This document shows, piece after piece, positions 1 to 7,995 of a DNA stretch of 64,000 bases. The DNA is taken from assembly GCF_035943815.1 (NCBI RefSeq), contig NZ_DASZBU010000014.1:186001-250000 (forward strand), read 5' to 3'. Position 1 is the stretch's first letter, and the number at the start of each line of letters is the position of its first letter. The DNA comes from Frateuria_A sp035943815 (GTDB lineage: Bacteria; Pseudomonadota; Gammaproteobacteria; Xanthomonadales; Rhodanobacteraceae). The position numbers were made by a program, and so were the translations under genes. The notes below the pieces were generated by a model. That model saw only the letters and a program-made list of their open reading frames with translations. It was not told the origin of the DNA and ran no database searches.

Positions 1-1
1 C

Positions 2-583
2 CGGGACGGCCTGCAGCGCGCCCGTTTCCTGCCTGCGATCGCGCTGATCGAGCGGCACTGCCAGGCGGTGGAAATGGTCTCGCCGCACGACTGGCGCCTG
101 CGTGCGCTGACCCAGGCGAGCGTATATCTCACCCCACCCGGCGCCGAGGCCGAGCGCGCACTGGCGCGCATTTTCGCCAGCCAGGCGCAGGACGAGCCGC
201 AGGAAGGCGGCGCCATCGAACTCCACGGCCGCAACATCGCCGTTCGCCGCCGCGCCGGCGGGGTGATCTGGTTCGATTTCGAGGCGCTGTGCGAAGGTCC
301 GCGCGCGGTGGCCGACTACATTGCGCTGGCGCGCGCCGTCCCTGCCGTGATCATCTCCAACGTGCCGCAGTTCTCCATCTACAGCGAGGATGCCGCCAAG
401 CGTTTCGTGCTTTTGGTGGACGAGTTCTACGATCGCCAGGTCAAGCTGGTGCTCTCGGCTGCGGCGCCGATCACCGACCTGTACGACGGCGAGCGCCACC
501 GCGCCGAGTTCAGCCGCACCGAGTCGCGCCTGATCGAGATGCAGAGCGAGCACTACCTGGCGCTGCCGCATCGCCCGGATTGA
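2..583 (+). CDS. zapE: Cell division protein ZapE (AFG1-like ATPase), C-terminal part
   Basis: The reading frame is open from base 2, so the gene begins before the window; 193 C-terminal residues are visible. They start with the segment RDGLQRARFLPAI, typical of ZapE/AFG1-family P-loop ATPases just after the ATPase core, and continue with the family's usual C-terminal lobe (VIWFDFEALCEGPRA, then ISNVPQFS, then RFVLLVDEFYD). In E. coli ZapE is a Z-ring-associated ATPase that affects FtsZ bundling at the end of division. The Walker motifs lie upstream of the window and could not be checked. The ATG at 68 is internal and is not the start. The gene stops 110 bases before the next gene on the same strand. 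Confidence 0.88.
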   Translation, partial: RDGLQRARFLPAIALIERHCQAVEMVSPHDWRLRALTQASVYLTPPGAEAERALARIFASQAQDEPQEGGAIELHGRNIAVRRRAGGVIWFDFEALCEGPRAVADYIALARAVPAVIISNVPQFSIYSEDAAKRFVLLVDEFYDRQVKLVLSAAAPITDLYDGERHRAEFSRTESRLIEMQSEHYLALPHRPD

Positions 584-693
584 CCCGGCGGCCGCCGGAC
601 CCTTCCCAAATTCGCATTGCGGCTGCAAAGGGCGCCGAAGTACCCTGATCGGGTTATCGCGAGTCCCACCAGGTCGGACGAAGGGGGAACGCC

Positions 694-2508
694 ATGCAGA
701 CGACGGTGGAACACGATCCGGACATGACGTCCGCCGAACCGGATACCGACGCCCGCACCGGCGCGGACGACCGGGCGGCCGAAGGCTATGCCGTACCGGG
801 CTTCGACTCGATCGCGCACCTGGCGGCCGCATCGATGGAGGTGGCGATCGTCCTGCTGGTGCTCAACAACGGCAGCGCCTACTGGTACAGCCGCGACGCC
901 GATCCGGAGCGTACCCACGTGCTCCACCCGCTCTATCTGGAGGCGGCGCGCCGTGGCACCGGCCAGGTGCTGGCCGACATCGCCGCCGACGCGCGCTACC
1001 GCGACACGCCGCCACTCTCGGGCACGGCGTCGGCTGCACTGCGCTTCTTCGCCTGCGAGCCGGTGTACACCTTGAGCGGCCGCCACGTGGGTGCGCTGTG
1101 CGTGATGGACCCGGTGCCGCGTACCGGCCTGGACGACGCCGGCCACGCCGCCCTGCGCGACGCCGCGCGGCTGGCCGGCGCGGGCGTGGTCCTGGGCGGC
1201 TACCTAGGCCGCACCGATCCGGTGACACAGTTGCCCCATCGCAGCGCCTTCTTCGAGGATCTGCGCGCGCGCCAGCTCAATGGCGCCCAGCGCGCCTGGC
1301 TGATCTCCATCGAGGTCGCGCCGGTAGAGCGCTTCAACGCGTTCGTGCGGGCGATGGGCTTTCCCTACGCCGACGAGTTGATGCGCGCCGTCGCCGCGCG
1401 CGTGCAGGCCTGGATGCCGCCCGCCACGCGCCTCTACCAGGTCGGCGTCACGCGCTTTGCGGCGGTGCTCCCGGAGGCCGAGGCGCCGCTGGGCGCTGAG
1501 CAGTTGGACGACCTGGTCGCGCGACTGCGCAGCCCGTTCGACTGCCTGGACATCCCGCTCACGCTGCAGCCCGGCGTCGGGCTGCTCGACCTGGACGTGC
1601 GTCGGCTCGACGGCGCCGATCCGCTGCGGCAGGTGATGAGCGCCTCGCATGCCGCCCAGCACAGCCCGCGCGGCTGGGCGCTGTATGAGCGCAGCCAGGA
1701 CGAGCGCCACCGGCAGGAGTTCTTCCTGGTCACCGAGCTGGCCGCGGCGCTCACCGAGCGCACCGAGCTCTACCTCGATTACCAGCCCCGCGTGCGCCTG
1801 AGCGACGGCCGCTGCGTGGCGGTCGAGGCGCTCGCGCGCTGGCGCCACCCGACCCTGGGCGAGGTGCCGCCCGGCCAGTTCGTGCCGCTGGCCGAGCGCG
1901 CCGGGCTGATGCGCTCGCTGACCGGCTGGGTGCTCGAGCACAGCGTGGCGCAGCTGGCCGGCTGGCGCAAGGCGGGCTACGACATCGGTTTGTCCATCAA
2001 CATCTCCAACGCCGACTTCGACGCCGACCTGGTCACGCGCCTGGAGGCGGTCGCCAGCCGCCACGCCGTGGATCCACGCGGGCTGGAGCTGGAGTTCACC
2101 GAGAGCACGCTGCTGCTGCACAACGACGCCACCAGCCGGCACCTGGCGGCGGTGCGCGAACTGGGCGCTGGCATAGCGATCGACGATTTCGGCACCGGCT
2201 ACAGCAACCTCGCCTCGTTGCGCCAGATGCCGGCGACCTGCCTGAAGATCGATCAGTCGTTCGTGCGCTCGATGGATGCCAACCGCCACGACGCCGCGAT
2301 CGTGCGCTCGATGGCCGCGCTGGCCCGCGACCTGGGCTTCCGCGTGGTGGTCGAGGGGGTGGAGAACCGGCGCATCTACGAGGCCGTGCGACGGATGGCC
2401 TGCGATGAGGTACAGGGCTTCTACGTCTCCCGGCCGCTGCCGGCCGCGGCCGTACCCGCATGGCTCGAACGCGCGGCCGATTGGCATCATGGCGAGGGGA
2501 CTGCATGA
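694..2508 (+). CDS. GAF - degenerate GGDEF - EAL protein, probable c-di-GMP phosphodiesterase
   Basis: The 604-residue protein has a GAF-like sensor at about 35-165 (ending GALCVMDPVPR), a GGDEF-type domain at about 170-335 and an EAL domain at about 345-595. The GGDEF signature is lost (the expected site reads GVTRFAAVLPE), so cyclase activity is unlikely. The EAL domain keeps its metal and catalytic residues: VEALARWRHP near residue 377, NISN, ELEFTES, IDDFGTGYS, LKIDQSF, VVEGVE and QGFYVSRPL. Hydrolysis of c-di-GMP under control of the GAF domain is therefore the likely activity. There is no signal peptide or membrane segment. A GGGGGAA-like ribosome site precedes the ATG. Its stop overlaps the start of the hemerythrin gene (ATGA), so the two are probably translationally coupled. 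The GAF ligand cannot be told from sequence. Confidence 0.9.
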   Translation: MQTTVEHDPDMTSAEPDTDARTGADDRAAEGYAVPGFDSIAHLAAASMEVAIVLLVLNNGSAYWYSRDADPERTHVLHPLYLEAARRGTGQVLADIAADARYRDTPPLSGTASAALRFFACEPVYTLSGRHVGALCVMDPVPRTGLDDAGHAALRDAARLAGAGVVLGGYLGRTDPVTQLPHRSAFFEDLRARQLNGAQRAWLISIEVAPVERFNAFVRAMGFPYADELMRAVAARVQAWMPPATRLYQVGVTRFAAVLPEAEAPLGAEQLDDLVARLRSPFDCLDIPLTLQPGVGLLDLDVRRLDGADPLRQVMSASHAAQHSPRGWALYERSQDERHRQEFFLVTELAAALTERTELYLDYQPRVRLSDGRCVAVEALARWRHPTLGEVPPGQFVPLAERAGLMRSLTGWVLEHSVAQLAGWRKAGYDIGLSINISNADFDADLVTRLEAVASRHAVDPRGLELEFTESTLLLHNDATSRHLAAVRELGAGIAIDDFGTGYSNLASLRQMPATCLKIDQSFVRSMDANRHDAAIVRSMAALARDLGFRVVVEGVENRRIYEAVRRMACDEVQGFYVSRPLPAAAVPAWLERAADWHHGEGTA

Positions 2509-2903
2509 GGTTGACCGACATCCTGCGCGACCAGCATGCACAACTGGCCGCCATGCTCGACGATCTGGCCCGCCACGGCATGGAAGGAGCCGATGGACGC
2601 GAACGGCTGCAGCGCGCACGACAAGCCATGCTTTCGCACCTCAGCCTGGAGGAGAACCGGCTCTATCCGGCGCTGCAGGCGAATCCCGCCACCACCGCGC
2701 TGGCGCGTCGGTACATCGGCGAGATGCAGCAGCTGACGCCCGCGCTGCTCGCCTTCTTCGACACCTACCGCGAGGGCGACGCCGATCCTCGCGCCTTCGC
2801 GCATAGCCTGGAGCAGATGATGGCCGTGCTCAGGCAACGCATCCTGCGCGAGGAAGAGCGGCTTTACCCGGCCTACGAGGCGCATTGCGAACCGGCCGGA
2901 TGA
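2505..2903 (+). CDS. Hemerythrin HHE-domain protein
   Basis: The 132-residue protein fits a hemerythrin-type four-helix bundle that holds a di-iron centre. Putative ligands follow the family pattern: RDQHAQL near the start, HLSLEENRLYPAL in the middle and REEERLYPAYEAH at the end. Such proteins bind O2 or NO, or handle iron or oxidative stress. I chose the ATG at 2505, which overlaps the EAL gene's TGA in an ATGA junction, because the homology begins there; an earlier in-frame ATG at 2460 lies inside the EAL gene. Coupling to an EAL protein suggests, by inference, an oxygen- or NO-linked c-di-GMP response. It converges on the DUF421 gene, whose stop is 8 bases away. Confidence 0.82.
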   Translation: MRLTDILRDQHAQLAAMLDDLARHGMEGADGRERLQRARQAMLSHLSLEENRLYPALQANPATTALARRYIGEMQQLTPALLAFFDTYREGDADPRAFAHSLEQMMAVLRQRILREEERLYPAYEAHCEPAG

Positions 2904-2910
2904 AGACGCC

Positions 2911-3384
2911 TCACTCCGCGCTGCGACCGGCCTTGAGCACGCTGACCTTGCCGTTGGCCTCCAGCCGCGCCTCGACCACGTCGCCGATCTCGTGCAGGCC
3001 CTTCTCGCGCAGCGCGCGGCGGAAGGCCGCCTCGGACATGTCGTGCCGGCGCAGCGCATCCTCCAGCACGCGTCCGTCGCGGGCGAGCAGGCTGTCCTTG
3101 CCTTCCACCACGCGGTCGAGCCAAGGCCAACGCGCGCACGCCCAGCCCATCGCCTTGTCCAGGATGAAGATGGGAATGACGCCGATCACCGCCGATAACG
3201 GCGACTTGTCCTCGCCGGTGATCGCTATGCGCAGCGTGCTGCCGACCAACATGAGCACGACGATATCGAATGTCGTCATGTCGCCGAACGCACGCTTGCC
3301 GATCAGTCGCAGGACGATCAGCAGGCCAAGGTAGACGCCGGCACCGCGCAGCACATAGACCCACCACGGATCGGTCAAGTGCAT
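2911..3384 (-). CDS. DUF421 (YetF-like) membrane protein
   Basis: The 157-residue protein has two or three N-terminal hydrophobic helices (VYVLRGAGVYLGLLIVLRL, then FDIVVLMLVGSTLRIAI, then AVIGVIPIFILDKAMG) followed by a soluble C-terminal domain of about 70 residues. That layout, and the segment RLIGKRAFGDMTTFDIVVL, are characteristic of the DUF421/YetF family. Its biochemical role is not established; relatives are often in general-stress or sporulation contexts. It starts 5 bases after the stop of the upstream short-chain dehydrogenase on the same strand, so the two are very likely co-transcribed. Confidence 0.8.
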   Translation of the reverse strand: MHLTDPWWVYVLRGAGVYLGLLIVLRLIGKRAFGDMTTFDIVVLMLVGSTLRIAITGEDKSPLSAVIGVIPIFILDKAMGWACARWPWLDRVVEGKDSLLARDGRVLEDALRRHDMSEAAFRRALREKGLHEIGDVVEARLEANGKVSVLKAGRSAE

Positions 3385-3388
3385 GGCG

Positions 3389-4417
3389 TCAACCGGTCGA
3401 GCCGCCCATCACCGGCAGGATCGCACCGCTTATGTAGCTCGAGCAGCTGGGCGCGGCCAGGAATACGTACGCGGGCGAAAGCTCCTCCGGCTGGGCGGGC
3501 CGTCCCCAGGGGTTCTGCTGGCCGAACTTGGCCACCTGCTTGGCCGGCTTGTCGGCCGGATTGAGCGGCGTCCATACCGGCCCCGGCGCCACCGCGTTAA
3601 CGCGGATTCCGCGCGACACCAGGTTGCTGGCCAGCGACATGGTGAAGGCGTGGATCGCACCCTTGGTGGCCGAATAGTCGAGCAGGTGCGCGTTGCCGAA
3701 CAGGCCGGTCTCCGAGCCGGTGTTGATGATCGCGCTGCCCTCGTGCAGGTGTGGCAGCGCGGCGCGGGTCATGTGGAAGTAGCCGTAAATGTTGGTGCGC
3801 ATGGTGAGGTCGAAATGCTCCTCGGTGATGTCCTCCAGCGCATCGGCGTGTTCCTGGAAGGCGGCATTGTTGACCAGCACATCCAGCCGGCCGAACGCGT
3901 CCACCGCCTGCTGCACGGCCTGCTCGCAGAACTGCGGGTCCTTCACGTCGCCGCGGATCAGCAAGCAGCGCCGGCCCTCCTTCTCCACGTGACGCTTGGT
4001 CTCGCGCGCATCCTCGTCCTCGGACAGGTACACCACTGCCACGTCGGCGCCCTCGCGCGCGAACAGCACCGCCACCGCGCGGCCGATGCCCGAGTCGGCA
4101 CCGGTGATGACGGCGGCCATGTCCTCGAGCTTGCCGCTGCCGCGGTACTGGGGCGCCTCGAACTGCGGCCGCGGCTCGAGCTCCGCTTCCTTGCCGGGCT
4201 TGGAAAGATGCTGCTCGGGCAGCGGGGTGCGCGGCCTGGGCTGCGGGCTGGTCTGGCCCGGCTGCTTCTTGGCCGCGCCCTTCCCGGTGGTGGATTTGGC
4301 GGCCTTGGCCTGCTGCTTGCGCTTGTCCTTGGCGTCGATCTGCGACTGCACGCGGCGTTCTTTCGTCACTGCCTTGCCGCTGCCGTTGCCGCGCGTGGCG
4401 TTCTTCGTCGTGGCCAT
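3389..4417 (-). CDS. SDR family oxidoreductase (general-stress YhdF/GSP39 type)
   Basis: This is a 342-residue NAD(P)-dependent short-chain dehydrogenase. The Rossmann motif TGADSGIGRA, the NNAAFQ segment, the catalytic serine in INTGSETG and the catalytic YSATK are all visible, and the protein ends VMGGSTG. About 85 N-terminal residues before the Rossmann fold form a low-complexity Lys/Gln/Pro-rich extension, seen in the larger stress-induced members of this family. I placed the start at the ATG at 4417 (MATTKN), preceded by GGGAGCGG, rather than at 4501. The substrate is unknown. The tail extension and the DUF421 partner suggest an envelope or osmotic stress role, which is inference. Confidence 0.85.
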   Translation of the reverse strand: MATTKNATRGNGSGKAVTKERRVQSQIDAKDKRKQQAKAAKSTTGKGAAKKQPGQTSPQPRPRTPLPEQHLSKPGKEAELEPRPQFEAPQYRGSGKLEDMAAVITGADSGIGRAVAVLFAREGADVAVVYLSEDEDARETKRHVEKEGRRCLLIRGDVKDPQFCEQAVQQAVDAFGRLDVLVNNAAFQEHADALEDITEEHFDLTMRTNIYGYFHMTRAALPHLHEGSAIINTGSETGLFGNAHLLDYSATKGAIHAFTMSLASNLVSRGIRVNAVAPGPVWTPLNPADKPAKQVAKFGQQNPWGRPAQPEELSPAYVFLAAPSCSSYISGAILPVMGGSTG

Positions 4418-4673
4418 CGTCCGCTCCCGCTGTGGCTGGGTATGGTCGGCGACGATAGGCAGCGCGCCGTGGCGGACAGGTGAGCGCAGCGTGGCGGGCA
4501 TTCGTCTTCGGAAACCTCACCTGAAGCACGCCCCCGTCCGCCCCTTGGGGCATCCCGACCATGTAGAACGGTGGAAGGATCGTGTCCGCTGAGCAGCTTG
4601 CCGAGCCTTCCCCCCCACGGATGCGCGAAAGCGCCGACAAGCGGATGGGCGCTACTGCGTATTGCTGCAGAAA

Positions 4674-4689
4674 ACACCAAATATTGCGT
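4674..4689 (+). promoter_or_regulatory. NrdR box 1 (candidate)
   Basis: The sequence ACACCAAATATTGCGT matches 13 of 16 positions of the NrdR consensus ACACTATATATTGTGT as I recall it. It ends at the first base of a TTGACC hexamer that looks like the -35 of the nrdA promoter. NrdR is the ATP/dATP-sensing repressor of ribonucleotide reductase genes and usually binds two such boxes. Confidence 0.72.
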
Positions 4690-4717
4690 TGACCGCAAGC
4701 ATTCATCCCGATATGTT
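4689..4717 (+). promoter_or_regulatory. Candidate sigma70 promoter of nrdA
   Basis: TTGACC (4689-4694) is followed after 17 bases by TATGTT (4712-4717), giving five of six and four of six matches to the sigma70 hexamers. Transcription would begin near 4724, where the riboswitch begins. NrdR box 1 touches the -35 and NrdR box 2 covers the -10. Confidence 0.6.
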
Positions 4718-4721
4718 GTGT
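4706..4721 (+). promoter_or_regulatory. NrdR box 2 (candidate)
   Basis: TCCCGATATGTTGTGT matches 12 of 16 consensus positions, including the whole right half TTGTGT. It lies 32 bases (about three helical turns) centre to centre from box 1, the same-face spacing typical of NrdR box pairs, and covers the candidate -10 element. Confidence 0.72.
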
Positions 4722-4921
4722 CCTGTCGGTGCCCGGCCAGACGCGACTGTCGGACGGGCTTAAAAGGGAATCCGGTGCGAATCCGGAACTGCCCCGCAGC
4801 GGTAAGCGGAAACGAACGCCCCCACATGCACTGGGCCGCAGCGCCTGGGAAGCGAGGGCAAGTAGGTGGATCGATGCAACCGGTCCGCGTCCGCAAGTCC
4901 GAAGACCTGCCGGCACGCCGG
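4722..4921 (+). ncRNA. Cobalamin (adenosylcobalamin-type) riboswitch
   Basis: The conserved core of the class is readable: AAAAGGGAATCCGGTGCGAA (4762-4781), then CTGCCCCGCAGCGGTAAGCG, then GCGCCTGGGAAGCGAGGGC, and finally the closing core CAAGTCCGAAGACCTGCC (4894-4911). GGTGCC near 4729 and GGCACG near 4911 can form the outer P1 stem. It lies between the NrdR-flanked promoter and nrdA, so it should act in cis on nrdA. Riboswitches of this class turn expression off when cobalamin is plentiful. No stem followed by a T-tract occurs downstream, so control of translation or Rho-dependent termination is more likely than an intrinsic terminator. Confidence 0.93.
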
Positions 4922-5171
4922 GCCCCGAGGGCCGGCGGTCGCGTCCACTGAGACGCGCCCGTCCGACCCTGACGCGGCCCGGCGCGGGTGGCCGCTTCCG
5001 TGGGGAGGTGCGTCGCATGCGGACAGGAGCTGTCCGCGCGACGTGCGTTCCCAAGACAAGCGGAAACCTCAGGCCCTGCGCGCGGGAGCAGGCGTTTGAC
5101 GTTTCAGGAACCGTCGCGACGGTGCGCCCTCCTCCGCATCGGCGCGGCGGCTTCCCTTCCCGGAGATCCGC
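4922..5171 (+). promoter_or_regulatory. Long nrdA leader downstream of the riboswitch
   Basis: About 250 bases separate the aptamer from the nrdA start. They hold three GC-rich hairpins: stems 4940-4945/4952-4957, 4974-4979/4990-4995, and a perfect 8-bp stem 5019-5026/5030-5037 with a GAG loop. A good Shine-Dalgarno-like GGGGAGG at about 5002-5008 precedes an ATG at 5017. That ATG opens an 84-codon frame ending at 5271, inside nrdA and out of frame with it. The nrdA ATG has its own GGAG six bases upstream. This is probably the expression platform, but the switching structure cannot be determined by eye. Confidence 0.5.
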
Positions 5172-7586
5172 ATGGACACCCTCGACAACCCGTCGCACGA
5201 AGGCGGCACGGCCGCGCGCGCCGACGATTTCGCCCTCACCCCGCCGCACAACCCCGCGCAGATGCGCGTGACCAAGCGCAACGGCGCCACCGAAGGCGTG
5301 GACATCAACAAGATCGTGCGCGCGGTGACGCGCAACGCCGACGGCCTGCACGCGGTCGATCCGCTGCGCGTGGCGCTCAAGACCATCGGCGGCCTGTACG
5401 ACGGTGCCACCACGGCCGAGCTGGACCAGCTCTCGATCCGCACCGCCGCCGCGCTCACCGCCGAGGAACCCGAGTACGGCCAGCTCGCCGCACGTCTGCT
5501 CGGCGCCTACATCGACAAGGAAGTGCGCGGACAGGAGATCCAGAGCTACTCCCAGTCCATCGCGCGCGGCGCCGAGCTCGGCCTGCTCAATGCGCGCGTG
5601 CGCGATTTCGTCGCCGCCCACGCGCGCAAGCTGAACGACGCGATCGACCCGCTGGCCACGCGGCGATTCGAATATTTCGGCCTGCGCACGGTGTACGACC
5701 GTTACCTCCTGCGCCACCCGCAATCGCGCAAGGTGATCGAGACGCCGCAGCACTTCTTCATGCGCATCGCCAGCGCGCTGGGCGGACAGGACGTGGGCGA
5801 GACGCTGGAGCTCTACCGGCTGTTCTCCTCGCTGGACTACATCCCGAGCTCGCCCACGCTGTTCAATGCGGGCACCGCGCACGAGCAGCTGTCCTCGTGC
5901 TTCCTGCTCGATTCGCCGGCCGATTCGCTGGAGGCGATCTACGACAAGTACGCGGACGTCGCCAAGCTCAGCAAGTTCGCCGGCGGCATCGGCCTGTCCT
6001 TCACCCGGGTGCGCTCGCGCGGCTCGCTGATCCGCGGCACCAACGGCCACTCCAACGGCCTGGTGCCCTGGCTGAAGACGCTGGACGCCTCGGTCGCCGC
6101 AGTGAACCAGGGCGGCAAGCGCAAGGGCGCGGCATGCGTGTACGTCGAACCCTGGCACGCCGACGTGGAGGAATTCCTGGAACTGCGCGACAACACCGGA
6201 GATGAGGCGCGGCGCACGCACAACCTGAATCTCGCCAACTGGATCCCCGACGAGTTCATGCGACGGGTGGAGGCCGACGGCGACTGGTCGCTGTTCGATC
6301 CCAAGGCCGTGCCGCAACTGGCCGACATGTGGGGCGTGGCCTTCGAACGCGCCTACCGCGCGGCGGAAGCCGCCGGCCTGGCGGTGAAGACGATCAAGGC
6401 GCGTGAACTCTTCGCGCGCATGCTGCGCACGCTGGCGCAGACCGGCAACGGCTGGATGACCTTTAAGGACCGCTGCAACGCTACCGGCAACCAGACCGCC
6501 GAGCCGGGCAACGTGATCCACCTGTCCAACCTGTGCACCGAGATCCTGGAGGTCACCTGCGCTGACGAGACAGCGGTGTGCAACCTCGGCTCGATCAACC
6601 TGGCGCGGCACATGGCCGACGGCGCCTTCGATTTCGCCAGACTCGCCGCCACCGTGCGCACGGCCGTGCGCCAGCTCGACCGCGTGATCGACCTCAATTT
6701 CTATCCGATCGCGACGGCACGTGCGGCCAACCTCAAGTGGCGCCCGGTCGGCCTGGGCGCGATGGGCTTGCAGGACGTCTTCTTCCAGCTTCGGCTGCCG
6801 TTCGATTCGGCCGAGGCGCTGGCGCTATCCACGCGCATCGCCGAGGCGATCTACTTCCATGCGCTGGAGGAGTCCTGCACGCTGGCCGAGCAGTTCGGCG
6901 CGCACCCGGGCTTCGGCCAGACCCGCGCCGCGCGCGGCGAACTTCAGTTCGACTACTGGCCGCAGGCGGCACCGGGCGACGAGGCGCGCTGGAGCGCGCT
7001 GCGCGAGCGCATCACGGCCGGCGGCCTGCGCAATTCGCTGCTGGTCGCCATCGCGCCAACCGCCACCATCGCCTCGATCGCCGGCTGCTACGAATGCATC
7101 GAGCCGCAGGTTTCCAACCTGTTCAAGCGCGAGACGCTCTCGGGCGACTTCCTGGTGGTCAACCGCCACCTGGTCGAGGAACTGAAGACACTGGGCCTGT
7201 GGACGGCCGAAGTGCGCGACGCGATCAAGCTGGCCGAGGGCTCGATCCAGGGCATCGGAGCGATTCCCGAGCGGCTGCGCCAGGTCTACCGCACCGTGTG
7301 GGAGCTGCCGCAGAAGGCGCTGATCGACCTGGCAGCCGCGCGCGGCGCGTATATCGACCAGAGCCAGTCGCTCAATCTCTTCATGGAGAACCCGAACATC
7401 GGGCAGCTTTCTTCGATGTACATGTACGCGTGGAAGGCGGGCCTAAAAACGACGTACTACTTGCGCTCGCGGCCGGCGACCAAGATCGCCAAGACCACCG
7501 TGGCCGCACCCGCCAGCCAGCAACAGGCAAGCGCAGCGGTGTTTTGTTCACTGGAGAACCCGGAGTATTGCGAGGCCTGCCAGTGA
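5172..7586 (+). CDS. nrdA: Class I ribonucleoside-diphosphate reductase, alpha (large) subunit
   Basis: The 804-residue catalytic subunit reduces ribonucleoside diphosphates to deoxyribonucleotides, using a radical delivered by NrdB. An N-terminal ATP-cone (MRVTKRNGATEGVDINKIV) implies allosteric control of overall activity. The active-site barrel shows SSCFLLDSPADS, NLCTEI (about residue 453), CNLGSINLA (about 470), PTATIASIAGCYECIEP and the radical-pathway tyrosines in SSMYMYAWKAGLKTTYYLRS. The C-terminus carries the thioredoxin-reducible pair CEAC (residues 800 and 803). The ATG at 5172 follows GGAG with correct spacing. A B12 riboswitch and NrdR boxes lie upstream; a 74-residue gene and nrdB lie downstream on the same strand. 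Confidence 0.96.
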   Translation: MDTLDNPSHEGGTAARADDFALTPPHNPAQMRVTKRNGATEGVDINKIVRAVTRNADGLHAVDPLRVALKTIGGLYDGATTAELDQLSIRTAAALTAEEPEYGQLAARLLGAYIDKEVRGQEIQSYSQSIARGAELGLLNARVRDFVAAHARKLNDAIDPLATRRFEYFGLRTVYDRYLLRHPQSRKVIETPQHFFMRIASALGGQDVGETLELYRLFSSLDYIPSSPTLFNAGTAHEQLSSCFLLDSPADSLEAIYDKYADVAKLSKFAGGIGLSFTRVRSRGSLIRGTNGHSNGLVPWLKTLDASVAAVNQGGKRKGAACVYVEPWHADVEEFLELRDNTGDEARRTHNLNLANWIPDEFMRRVEADGDWSLFDPKAVPQLADMWGVAFERAYRAAEAAGLAVKTIKARELFARMLRTLAQTGNGWMTFKDRCNATGNQTAEPGNVIHLSNLCTEILEVTCADETAVCNLGSINLARHMADGAFDFARLAATVRTAVRQLDRVIDLNFYPIATARAANLKWRPVGLGAMGLQDVFFQLRLPFDSAEALALSTRIAEAIYFHALEESCTLAEQFGAHPGFGQTRAARGELQFDYWPQAAPGDEARWSALRERITAGGLRNSLLVAIAPTATIASIAGCYECIEPQVSNLFKRETLSGDFLVVNRHLVEELKTLGLWTAEVRDAIKLAEGSIQGIGAIPERLRQVYRTVWELPQKALIDLAAARGAYIDQSQSLNLFMENPNIGQLSSMYMYAWKAGLKTTYYLRSRPATKIAKTTVAAPASQQQASAAVFCSLENPEYCEACQ

Positions 7587-7599
7587 TGGGAGAAAGCGC

Positions 7600-7824
7600 A
7601 TGCGGCCCTATCGCAACCGGGATGGTCACTCGGGCGTCGCCGGCTACGAGCTTGGCACGGACTGGATCAAAGTCCGGTTCGTCAACGGCGAGGACTACCG
7701 GTATTCGGCGGCCAACGCCGGTGCCGAGCACGTGCAGAACATGCAGATCCTCGCGCAGGCGGGCGCGGGACTGGCCACCTACATCAGCAAGTTCGTCCAC
7801 GACGACTACGACCGCGAGGCCTGA
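7600..7824 (+). CDS. Small KTSC-like protein between nrdA and nrdB
   Basis: This 74-residue acidic protein starts 13 bases after the nrdA stop, with GGGAGAAAGCGC before its ATG. The sequence includes GVAGYELGTDWIKVRFVNG and ends with GLATYISKFVHDDYD. It resembles the short KTSC-type proteins (strand-rich start, then a helix ending with a conserved YI(S/N)KxV), but the KTSC tetrad itself is not clear. It has no signal peptide, cysteines or membrane segment. The place between nrdA and nrdB suggests a link to ribonucleotide reductase or nucleic-acid metabolism, which is inference only. Confidence 0.65.
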   Translation: MRPYRNRDGHSGVAGYELGTDWIKVRFVNGEDYRYSAANAGAEHVQNMQILAQAGAGLATYISKFVHDDYDREA

Positions 7825-7830
7825 AGGCCC

Positions 7831-7990
7831 CTCTTCCGCCGGGAGAGGGGTTGGGCTGAGGGTGCGGCCCTTGCACCACCGCTCGCCCTGAGCGCAGGTG
7901 TGCCAGCGCCGAAGTCTAAGGGCCCAGCGCCCACGCAAGTGCCGCACCCTCATCCGCCCCTTCGGGGCACCTTCTCCCGAGGAGAAGGAA
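7831..7990. repeat. Intergenic inverted-repeat element between orf74 and nrdB
   Basis: About 160 non-coding bases show nested inverted repeats. GAGGGTGCGGC at 7858-7868 pairs perfectly with GCCGCACCCTC at 7941-7951, and purine/pyrimidine-rich CTCTTCC and GGAGAAGG tracts lie outside these arms. The centre (7881-7924: GCTCGCCCTGAGCG, then GAAGTCTAAGGGC) matches, in inverted orientation, a second copy at about 40383-40428. Such repeats are common between genes in this bacterial group. It can fold in the nrd transcript and the ribosome site of nrdB lies at its right edge. Confidence 0.65.
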
Positions 7991-7995
7991 CAGTC

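Noticed and set aside
3597..6611. A 1004-codon minus-strand frame over nrdA and its leader
   Set aside because: It is antisense to nrdA and to the riboswitch, has no recognisable domain and arises from high GC at third codon positions.
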